NCBI GenBank assembly: GCA_963662515.1
Contig: OY759675.1
Location: forward strand, 1,488,001 to 1,552,000
DNA: 64,000 nucleotides
Direction: 5' to 3'
Source of the DNA: JAFGDI01 sp963662515
GTDB lineage: Bacteria > Planctomycetota > Phycisphaerae > Sedimentisphaerales > SM23-30
The first letter of the stretch is position 1. Each line of letters begins with the position of its first letter. The notes beneath the pieces were generated by a model, which had not been told where the DNA came from, ran no database searches, and saw nothing but the letters and a program-made list of their open reading frames with translations. Shown here piece by piece: positions 33,863-40,951 of this stretch. Made by a program: the position numbers and the translations under genes.

Positions 33863-35662
33863 ATGGATACAAACCTGATAAGAAATTTTTCGATTGTCGC
33901 TCATATTGACCATGGTAAAAGTACGCTTGCAGATCGAATAATGCAGCTTACTGGTGCAGTCTCAGAAAGAGAAATGCAAGAGCAGTTACTCGATAGTATG
34001 GACCTTGAAAGGGAACGCGGTATTACCATTAAAGCCTCGGCGGTATCGATGAACTATAAGCATTCTGATGGTAAAACATACCTGCTTAATCTTATTGATA
34101 CGCCCGGGCATGTTGACTTTCATTATGAGGTCTCTCGCTCACTGGCTGCCTGTGAAGGGGCATTGCTCGTAGTAGATTCTACTCAGGGCGTTGAGGCCCA
34201 GACGGTTGCTAATGCATATCTGGCTATTAACGGCGGTCTTGAGATCGTACCGGTGATCAATAAGATCGATCTGCCCAGTGCTCAGGTTGATGTCGTTGCC
34301 GATGAAATAGAGCAGGTGCTTGGCATTAAAAAGGGAGAGTGCATTCCAGTTAGTGCTAAAAGTGCTGCTAATATGGCTGAGTTGCTTGAAGCTATTGTCA
34401 TGCTTTTGCCTGCCCCGGAAAACCATGAAAATGAGCCTCTCAAAGCTCTGATCTTCGATAGTCATTATGATGATTATCGAGGTGTAATTTGTTATGTCAG
34501 AATTGTTGCCGGTAAGCTCAAGAAGGGCGACAATATCAAGATGATGGCTAAAGGGCGTTCCTATCAGGTATGTGAACTTGGTAAATTTACGCCCAGAATG
34601 ACCAGGATCGATGAGATCGGCTGTGGTGAAGTAGGCTATATGGTTGCTGCCATCAAAGATCTCAGTGAAGTTACAGTTGGCGATACTATCACACACACGC
34701 TTCACCCATGTGCTAAACCATTACCCGGCTATCAGAAGCCCATGCAGATGGTGTTCTCTGATTTTTACCCCGGCAATAATACAGACTATTCCAGGTTACG
34801 CAGTGCTTTTGACAGGCTCTCGCTGAATGATTCATCTTTTTCTTATGTTCCTCAGAATTCGCCCGCTCTTGGCTTTGGCTTCCGTTGCGGTTTTCTGGGA
34901 CTGCTCCATATGGAGATCATTCAGGAAAGACTCGAACGCGAAAATGATGTTGAAGTAGTGCAGACCGCTCCTACGGTAAGCTATGAGATCGTTACTACTG
35001 ATGATATTACTGAGAGGATTGATTCTCCATGTCAGATGCCTGACCCAACCAAGATCAAGTGTTTGCGCGAGCCATTTGTTAAACTCGAAGTTATCACACC
35101 TGTTGATACTATCGGGCCAATTATGAAACTTGCTGATGAAAGACGATGCATTCTCCATAATCAGACATATATTGGCCAGAGCAGGGTTATGCTCGATTTT
35201 AAAGCTCCTCTGGCTGAGATCGTATATGATTTCTACGACCTAATTAAAGGTGTAAGCCGCGGTTATGCTACTATGAACTATGAGCTGCTTGATTTTGAAG
35301 AATCTGATCTGGTCAGGGTTAACTTCCTGGTTAATGGACTTGCTGTTGATGCGCTTTCAATTATTATTCACCGATTAAATGCTGAGACCAGGGCACGCAA
35401 ACTTTTACTTAAATTACGCGAAGCTATTCCCCGTCATCAGTTTGAAGTACCTTTACAGGCTACTATTGGCGGTAAGATCATTGCCCGTGAAACTATTAAG
35501 GCCTTCCGCAAGGATGTTACTGCCAAACTCTATGGTGGTGATGTTACCCGTAAGATGAAACTGCTCAAGAAGCAGAAAGAGGGTAAGGCCCGCATGAAGA
35601 CTATTGGCTCGGTCAATATACCTCAGGAAGCCTTTATGTCTATTCTTGACAATTCAGATTGA
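33863..35662 (+). CDS. lepA: Elongation factor 4 (LepA), ribosome-associated GTPase
   Basis: A 599-residue translational GTPase that acts on stalled or back-translocated ribosomes and in initiation or assembly. G1 AHIDHGKST is at residues 12-20, the switch regions include RERGITIKASAV, G3 is DTPGHVDF, and G4 is NKIDLP. Domains II, III, V and the LepA-specific C-terminal domain are complete (GVSRGYATMNYELLDFE, RKMKLLKKQKEGKARMKTIGSV). The DFSYEVSR of most homologues is DFHYEVSR here. It has its own promoter and a strong terminator, so it is monocistronic. The next genes on the plus strand are beyond a MITE copy. Confidence 0.96.
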   Translation: MDTNLIRNFSIVAHIDHGKSTLADRIMQLTGAVSEREMQEQLLDSMDLERERGITIKASAVSMNYKHSDGKTYLLNLIDTPGHVDFHYEVSRSLAACEGALLVVDSTQGVEAQTVANAYLAINGGLEIVPVINKIDLPSAQVDVVADEIEQVLGIKKGECIPVSAKSAANMAELLEAIVMLLPAPENHENEPLKALIFDSHYDDYRGVICYVRIVAGKLKKGDNIKMMAKGRSYQVCELGKFTPRMTRIDEIGCGEVGYMVAAIKDLSEVTVGDTITHTLHPCAKPLPGYQKPMQMVFSDFYPGNNTDYSRLRSAFDRLSLNDSSFSYVPQNSPALGFGFRCGFLGLLHMEIIQERLERENDVEVVQTAPTVSYEIVTTDDITERIDSPCQMPDPTKIKCLREPFVKLEVITPVDTIGPIMKLADERRCILHNQTYIGQSRVMLDFKAPLAEIVYDFYDLIKGVSRGYATMNYELLDFEESDLVRVNFLVNGLAVDALSIIIHRLNAETRARKLLLKLREAIPRHQFEVPLQATIGGKIIARETIKAFRKDVTAKLYGGDVTRKMKLLKKQKEGKARMKTIGSVNIPQEAFMSILDNSD

Positions 35663-35684
35663 TAATTTGATCTTAACCGATATT

Positions 35685-35718
35685 CAGGGCTGGCATTTAT
35701 TGTCAGCCCTGTTATTTT
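35685..35718 (+). terminator. Rho-independent terminator after lepA
   Basis: CAGGGCTG (35685-35692) pairs with CAGCCCTG (35704-35711) around an 11-nt loop, followed by TTATTTT. Confidence 0.85.
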
Positions 35719-35730
35719 AACTCTTTATAT

Positions 35731-35748
35731 GTAACCGTTCACGGTTAC
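35731..35748. repeat. 18-bp palindrome GTAACCGTTCACGGTTAC
   Basis: Perfect 8-bp arms around TC. The 16-bp core is repeated exactly at 37703-37718, and a related arm GTGAACGATTAC is at 35954-35965 on the other side of the MITE. It may be part of a larger flanking repeat of the MITE or an operator. Confidence 0.6.
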
Positions 35749-35750
35749 AG

Positions 35751-35936
35751 TAAATAAGATATAAGATATAAGATATAAGTTGATAAGCTCCGGAGTTCGC
35801 TTCGCTCACTGCTATTTTAAGGCTTCGCGACAGATAAAACTGGGCATTTTGCTAACTCTTATCAGTTGCGGAGCCATAAAACAGGTCACGCAGTGACACC
35901 TGAGCTTATCAACTTATATCTTATTACTTATATCTT
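35751..35936. mobile_element. MITE-like element (third full copy)
   Basis: The left end (35751-35793) carries three GATATAA units instead of two and ends in GATAAGCTCCGG; the right end (35899-35936) is the inverted counterpart with GAGCTTATCAACTTATATC. The interior (GGCTTCGC paired with GCGGAGCC) is again partly self-complementary. It lies between the lepA terminator and the carA stop, as the other copies lie at 3' ends of genes. Confidence 0.82.
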
Positions 35937-36026
35937 CGCTTTATCACAGTACAGTGAACGATTACATTACTTATGGTAATTAGAGTATCTTCACCCTTGA
36001 TTGTTGATATAAACAGGGGAGCTGTC

Positions 36027-37184
36027 TTACTCACCTATCTTTTTTAATGCCTTACCGCTCTTTACCATCTTATAAAATTCGTGGAAGAGATAGTTGGCAT
36101 CGTGGGGGCCGGGAGAAGCCTCTGGATGGTATTGTACCGCAAACAGCGGCAAACTGTTATGAGCGAAGCCTTCCAGAGTATTATCGTTCAGATTGATATG
36201 TGTCACGCGAATATCATTGGGGTTCAGAGAATCGATATCAATGGCAAAGCCGTGATTTTGTGAGGTTATTTCAACTTTGCCGGTGTCGAGATTCTTAACC
36301 GGCTGATTACCGCCTCTGTGACCAAACTTCAGCTTGTAGGTCTTGCCTCCCAGGGCCTGGCCTATCAACTGCAAGCCCAGACAGATACCAAACATGGGTA
36401 TGTGCTTGTCGATCAGCTTCTTGATAGTCTCTATGGTGTATTTGATCGGCTCCGGGTCGCCAGGGCCGTTACTGACAAATATGCCATCTGGTCTGACTGC
36501 CATTATTTCTTCAAAACTGGCACTGGCAGGCATTATCGTTACATTGAAACCGGCTTCTACGAGATTACGGCTTATATTATCTTTCAGGCCGCAGTCAAAA
36601 GCCACAATATTAAACTTCTTATTGTTTTTTGGGGCTTGTGGGCCGGAAAATTCTGAATTGTAACCTTCGTGCCAGTCGCATTTCTCTCCCCGGCAGACAT
36701 CTTTTACTATGTCGCGGCCAACCAGACCGGCATAAGAACGGGCCAGATCTACAAGCTCATTATTATCAAGTACTTCTGTACTGATCACGCCACGCATGGC
36801 TCCTTTGATCCGCAATTTACGGGTCAGGGCACGGGTATCTATATCACTTATGCCTACTATATTGTTGCTCTTGAGATACTCTTCCAGTGAACTGGTTGAC
36901 CGGTGATTACTTACAACTGAGGAGGGTTCGCGCACAATAAAGCCGGAAACATGTATTTTCCGGCTCTCTGTATCTTCATTGCAAACACCATAATTTCCTA
37001 TCATAGGATAGGTCATAGTCACTATCTGTTCACTATAACTGGGGTCAGTTAATATTTCCTGATACCCGGTCATGCTGGTGTTAAATACCACTTCTGCCTG
37101 TTTGGTGCCTTCCGCTCCAAAACTAACACCAGTGAATATCGTTCCGTCTTCTAATGCTAATTTTGCAATTTTCTTTGAGGTCAT
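36027..37184 (-). CDS. carA: Carbamoyl-phosphate synthase, small (glutaminase) subunit
   Basis: A 385-residue subunit that hydrolyses glutamine and passes ammonia to CarB to make carbamoyl phosphate for arginine and pyrimidines. The N-terminal domain has LEDGTIFTGVSFG, EVVFNTSMTGYQEILTDPSY and NYGVCNED. The class I amidotransferase domain shows GPGDPEPI, catalytic Cys in GICLGLQLIGQALGG near residue 265, and the His/Glu pair in QYHPEASPGPHD near 350. No carB lies next to it in this window; it is alone on its strand. The 5' side faces the candidate small RNA. Confidence 0.96.
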   Translation of the reverse strand: MTSKKIAKLALEDGTIFTGVSFGAEGTKQAEVVFNTSMTGYQEILTDPSYSEQIVTMTYPMIGNYGVCNEDTESRKIHVSGFIVREPSSVVSNHRSTSSLEEYLKSNNIVGISDIDTRALTRKLRIKGAMRGVISTEVLDNNELVDLARSYAGLVGRDIVKDVCRGEKCDWHEGYNSEFSGPQAPKNNKKFNIVAFDCGLKDNISRNLVEAGFNVTIMPASASFEEIMAVRPDGIFVSNGPGDPEPIKYTIETIKKLIDKHIPMFGICLGLQLIGQALGGKTYKLKFGHRGGNQPVKNLDTGKVEITSQNHGFAIDIDSLNPNDIRVTHINLNDNTLEGFAHNSLPLFAVQYHPEASPGPHDANYLFHEFYKMVKSGKALKKIGE

Positions 37185-37255
37185 AGTTTTTTAGTCACAA
37201 AGTCCGAAAAAATATTTTCTTTATTCAATCTATATCGAATTATGGTCGATATAAC

Positions 37256-37369
37256 TGCTGGCCTTGTTGTTTAAGGCTTTAATTGGCTGTGGGTCATCCG
37301 GCTTTTGGTCGGATTGCAGCCTGGCTTGGAGGGTCTGAGTTCGGCGACTCAGACTCTTCTTTTTTTTTA
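37256..37369 (+). ncRNA. Candidate small structured RNA ending in a strong terminator
   Basis: Three helices follow each other with no coding gene on this strand: GCCTT (37261-37265) with AAGGC (37273-37277); GGCTG (37285-37289) with CAGCC (37317-37321), enclosing ATCCG (37296-37300) with CGGAT (37310-37314); and a terminator stem of about 12 bp (37329-37340 with 37347-37358) followed by nine T. A TATAAC box at 37250-37255 would start transcription near 37262. There is no upstream plus-strand gene whose transcript would need this terminator. The RNA family is not recognised. Confidence 0.42.
37329..37369 (+). terminator. Rho-independent terminator of the candidate small RNA
   Basis: The core GTCTGAGT (37333-37340) pairs with ACTCAGAC (37347-37354), extended by four more pairs including wobbles, and is followed by an uninterrupted T-run at 37360-37368. 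Confidence 0.8.
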
Positions 37370-37702
37370 ATCCTGTGGCTTCTTACCTGCCTGGTCATTC
37401 TTTACTTTTTCTGGTACTACCAGTCACTGAAGGCATTAGTAAATGCACTTACAGCGGTTCTGGATGCTCAGTTTTCAGCCCAGACATAATAGTTTATAGC
37501 TAAAATTTAATCAATGAAAATATTATACAGATTGATATCTTAAGCAATAATGATAAAGTCAGAAATGAGCAGGTTAAGGCTAATCTGCTCATAAGTATTT
37601 GCTTTGCATAGTTTTAGGCTTGATTGGCTGCGTCTCTCAAATAAAAGCTGATCTGTTTGATTTTATTGTCAACTATTATGAGACTTTTGCTGAGAAAATG
37701 CC

Positions 37703-37718
37703 TAACCGTTCACGGTTA
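37703..37718. repeat. 16-bp palindrome TAACCGTTCACGGTTA (second copy)
   Basis: Identical to the core of the palindrome at 35731-35748, about 2 kb away. It lies 163 bp upstream of the TrpR-family start codon. Confidence 0.6.
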
Positions 37719-37778
37719 CGAATATGTCTGTTTCCTGCTTAGTTTGTTTATGTTATTATATTGCAGGGGGGTGAGTAT

Positions 37779-37805
37779 CTGTAAATATTTATCCGATATT
37801 TACAG
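37779..37805. promoter_or_regulatory. Dyad-symmetric operator candidate upstream of the TrpR-family gene
   Basis: CTGTAAATAT (37779-37788) and ATATTTACAG (37796-37805) are exact reverse complements with a 7-bp spacer. Its location 76 bp before the regulator start, and the fact that Trp repressors bind dyads in their own promoters, suggest autoregulation. It could also be a weak hairpin. Confidence 0.45.
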
Positions 37806-37880
37806 CGAGCTATTGCCAGTTGCGGGAATCTCGATATAATCAGGTGACATAGCTGGTAATCAAGGAGATTGTATAACCTT

Positions 37881-38180
37881 ATGGATAATGAAAAAAACGC
37901 TCTGATAAAGCAGGAAATTACCCTGGCTCTGGCCTCTGAGTCAGACCCGGCGAATATATCGCGTTTCTTTGCCGAAATGCTCACTGAATCTGAGATGAGT
38001 AATATTGTCATGCGCTGGGAATTGATGAAAAGGCTCAAGGCCGGCGTATCGCAACGCCAGATCGCCGAAGACCTGGGGCTCAGCCTGTGCAAGATCACCA
38101 GAGGCTCAAAAATACTCAAGGACAAACAGTCCGTTGTGGCCCGATATCTCACTCAGCTTAATGAAAAAGCCCCCGAATGA
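37881..38180 (+). CDS. Trp repressor (TrpR/YerC) family regulator
   Basis: A 99-residue helix-turn-helix protein. LTESEMSNIVMRWELMKRLKAGVSQRQIAEDLGLSLCKITRGSKILK aligns without large gaps with the core of E. coli TrpR, including the TRGS recognition helix. The tryptophan-contact positions Thr44, Arg54 and Arg84 of E. coli have Thr, Arg and Arg counterparts. AAGGAG at 37862-37867 supports ATG 37881. TrpR binds DNA with tryptophan as corepressor, whereas the related YerC/YecD proteins have unknown ligands, so tryptophan sensing is possible, not certain. No trp gene lies nearby; aroF is 25 kb away. A dyad upstream may be its operator. Confidence 0.85.
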   Translation: MDNEKNALIKQEITLALASESDPANISRFFAEMLTESEMSNIVMRWELMKRLKAGVSQRQIAEDLGLSLCKITRGSKILKDKQSVVARYLTQLNEKAPE

Positions 38181-38183
38181 CCT

Positions 38184-40649
38184 TTAGTCTGAAAAATTGT
38201 TATCCACTGATGCTGTGTTTTCGGCTGTAATTTCTTTGTGGTAATTGGCCTGAAGTATATCTGATATTATCTTTTCATTTTGCTTATTGCATTCTGAGAT
38301 GATATCTATTACTAGAGGTAGCAGCTCCGCCATGTTTTTGCCTTTTTCGATTGATTCGCCCAATACTGCCGCCGGGTATGCTAGTTCCGGTATTTCCAGG
38401 GTAGTTGCATCTTTGGCAAGTGACTTTGCCAGATCGTTCATCAGGGCCATGTCTTCTGCCTCGGCAGCGCAGATCAGCTTTTCTATTTCCAGGCCTATTC
38501 TTAAAGCCTTTATTTCATTTTCATTTGGCATCATGTATTCTCGTTCTTCTTTACGAGCTGTTACGATTTCAGTAAGCCTGGCAACTATCAGTGGGTCGAA
38601 CTGTGCAGGTGAGTTTTCTCTTAGTACCGCCAATGCCTCATCTATGGGTTTAGCCTGTCGGTACAAACCACCCGTTATCATAGAATCATAGGCTGTAGCC
38701 GCATGGATGATTCGTGAACGCAGGGGAATATTTTCTCCGCTTGGTATTTCAGGTTTATTGGGTGTGCCGCCATACCATGCTCCTCGATATTTAAGTATTC
38801 CAGTTAGCTCGCTGGAATGGAATGAATTTTCTATTATCTCAACTCCTCGCCTGAGATGATAGCTCATGGTTACCAGTTCGGCATCGCTTAAGGCCGATTT
38901 CTTAGTGAGTATTTCGTCTGGAACACTTATTTTACCTATGTCGTGAAGCAGGGCGGCTACCTCCAGTATATATATATCAACCTGACTCATTAAGCCACGG
39001 GCTATAGCTACGCACAGGTCAGCTACTCGCCGACAGTGCATTCCTGTCATGGCATCGCGCTGTTCCAGAGCATTTATCAAAGCATTTACTGCTTGGAATG
39101 GTATCTCAATATATGTACAGCTTTCTGAATCATCTGAAACGAGCGATTGTGTTTTTTTGCTGCTTTGAGACAAAATCTCTTCTGGCGGCAGCTTATCCCA
39201 GCTGGTGTATCGATTACGACCGGTTTCTTTAGAGTAATATAAGGCCTTATCAGCCTGGTCGATCAGCTCCTGAGGTGAGTTGGCCTCAAAACAGGTTGCT
39301 GATATACCAATTGAGATCGTAACACGAATATCACTGGGATAACTTTCTTCCACTTTCTGGCGTATTTTTTCTGCTGCCAGAGCAGCGGAGGCTACATCAG
39401 TATGAGGTAATAATATGCAGAACTCTTCTCCGCCATAACGGCATACATGGTCAGATTTTCTTACCATTTTCCTTATCAGTTCTGATACTACTTTCAAAAC
39501 TTCGTCGCCTGCTGAGTGGCCATGGTTGTCATTTATCTTTTTGAAATAGTCAATATCCAGCATAAAGCAGCTTAACTCATAGCCATACCTTTTCGAGCCA
39601 CTCCATTCTGTATCAAATATATCAAAAAAGGCTCTGCGGTTCAGGCAGCCGGTTAGTGGATCCTGCATTGACATTTGTTTTAACGCGGCATTCTGGGCCT
39701 GTATCTTTTTATGACTATCTTTCAATTCAGCCATCGCTGCTTTTATCTTTTCATTTTGCAGGTGAATTTCGGTAATGTCATTCAAAGTTACCATTACACC
39801 ATTTATGCTCTGGTCTTTATCTTTAACCGGCGTTGAATTTGCTACTACCAGTCGTTTTTCGCCTGATGCTATTTCTATAGCCATCTGTATACCTTTGACC
39901 AGCTCTTTGTCTTTTATTGCTCTGGTCCATGGCATTGTTTCGGGTTTATCCTGCCAGTTCAGGCGATTGATCTGAGATGCCTTAAGGTCAGGGAAACTTT
40001 TGCTGGTTAATTTCTGGAATTCATTATTTGCCAGTATGATATTTTCTTCATTATCTAATACTACAACAGCTTCTGCCATGGTATTAAATATTTCGTTGAC
40101 CCGTTCTGAACTTTCGGATTCATTTTCAGGTAATGTTGTTTTCAACATTTTTCTTATAAGTATCAAGTATATAATGAGAGTTCCGATAAGAACTAATATG
40201 CTTAAGATAAAATTGTCTGACTTGTACCATATAGTCTGATCTGTTTTGTAAGCCAGTTGCAATTCCAGAGGAGCACCTTTAAGTCTTGATATTGTGAAAG
40301 AAAGGTTAGTCAGTGCCTTTTCTTGCTGAGTTTTGGAGTCCCATAACTTTTCGTGATCGGCAGTTGCCATTATGATCTTGCCATCAGATCTTATCGCAAT
40401 AGACCCTAATTCCGGATATTGTTCCAGGGAAATATTCATCAGGTTCTGTATGGTGCTATCTTTTCCGGCCTGAAGTGCCAGCGAAAACTGCACGGCAACG
40501 GCCCGTCCGTGCTGATTTATCCACTGATTTTCTTTTAATTTTTGCCCGGGCATAAGCCATAGTGTTACAGCCAGTGAAGCTACGCTCATAGCGATCAGGG
40601 CCAGTTCCAGGCTTACGGCAAAGATCTTATTTATTTTAAACATCTTCAT
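38184..40649 (-). CDS. Membrane sensor with PAS, GGDEF and HD domains
   Basis: An 821-residue signalling protein. Two membrane helices (residues about 9-31 and 148-168) enclose a periplasmic sensor of about 115 residues. A PAS domain (about 185-300) and a coiled coil follow, then a diguanylate cyclase domain (about 330-490) with intact GGEEF and an RxxD inhibitory site (RKSD) five residues before it, so it should make cyclic di-GMP under feedback control. The C-terminal domain (about 525-700) is of the HD-GYP type: LLHDIGK is present, but the HHE and GYP motifs are replaced by LKYRGAWYGGTP, so phosphodiesterase activity is doubtful. GGGAG precedes the start. It converges on the TrpR-like gene. 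Confidence 0.9.
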   Translation of the reverse strand: MKMFKINKIFAVSLELALIAMSVASLAVTLWLMPGQKLKENQWINQHGRAVAVQFSLALQAGKDSTIQNLMNISLEQYPELGSIAIRSDGKIIMATADHEKLWDSKTQQEKALTNLSFTISRLKGAPLELQLAYKTDQTIWYKSDNFILSILVLIGTLIIYLILIRKMLKTTLPENESESSERVNEIFNTMAEAVVVLDNEENIILANNEFQKLTSKSFPDLKASQINRLNWQDKPETMPWTRAIKDKELVKGIQMAIEIASGEKRLVVANSTPVKDKDQSINGVMVTLNDITEIHLQNEKIKAAMAELKDSHKKIQAQNAALKQMSMQDPLTGCLNRRAFFDIFDTEWSGSKRYGYELSCFMLDIDYFKKINDNHGHSAGDEVLKVVSELIRKMVRKSDHVCRYGGEEFCILLPHTDVASAALAAEKIRQKVEESYPSDIRVTISIGISATCFEANSPQELIDQADKALYYSKETGRNRYTSWDKLPPEEILSQSSKKTQSLVSDDSESCTYIEIPFQAVNALINALEQRDAMTGMHCRRVADLCVAIARGLMSQVDIYILEVAALLHDIGKISVPDEILTKKSALSDAELVTMSYHLRRGVEIIENSFHSSELTGILKYRGAWYGGTPNKPEIPSGENIPLRSRIIHAATAYDSMITGGLYRQAKPIDEALAVLRENSPAQFDPLIVARLTEIVTARKEEREYMMPNENEIKALRIGLEIEKLICAAEAEDMALMNDLAKSLAKDATTLEIPELAYPAAVLGESIEKGKNMAELLPLVIDIISECNKQNEKIISDILQANYHKEITAENTASVDNNFSD

Positions 40650-40951
40650 GTCTCCCGCTATCGGATATAAATTTTACATCCTTTATATTAAACTGTCTTA
40701 GTTGGTTTTATAATGCTGTTATAGCTTTGCCAGGAGTGATTTCTATTTGTTATAGGACTTTTTTCTAAACTATAACAGACTGTTTTTCAGTTTTGCGTGT
40801 TCTTTTCTGGTAGTTTTAAGGCTTGGCAGATATTGAGTTATGTCTTGGAGACCATTGTGTTACTATTAAATCCACACAGTATTTCATATTTGTTTCATTG
40901 ACTTTTAAATCTTACTCTTAAGTAGCGTATAGTTTTAGATTATATACATAC
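40650..40951. other. Divergent intergenic region, nothing recognised
   Basis: The stretch between the GGDEF/HD gene and the surface-protein gene is AT-rich and should hold promoters for both. No convincing promoter pair, repeat or RNA is seen. Confidence 0.5.

Larger units (their letters stand above)
37490..37880. other. Intergenic region before the TrpR-family gene
   Basis: No coding region. It holds the palindrome TAACCGTTCACGGTTA at 37703-37718 and the dyad at 37779-37805, described separately. Confidence 0.6.

Noticed and set aside
37283..37489. A 68-residue frame (TTG start) with one hydrophobic helix
   Set aside because: It runs through the strong terminator at 37329-37369, has no Shine-Dalgarno, and the structured-RNA explanation fits better.
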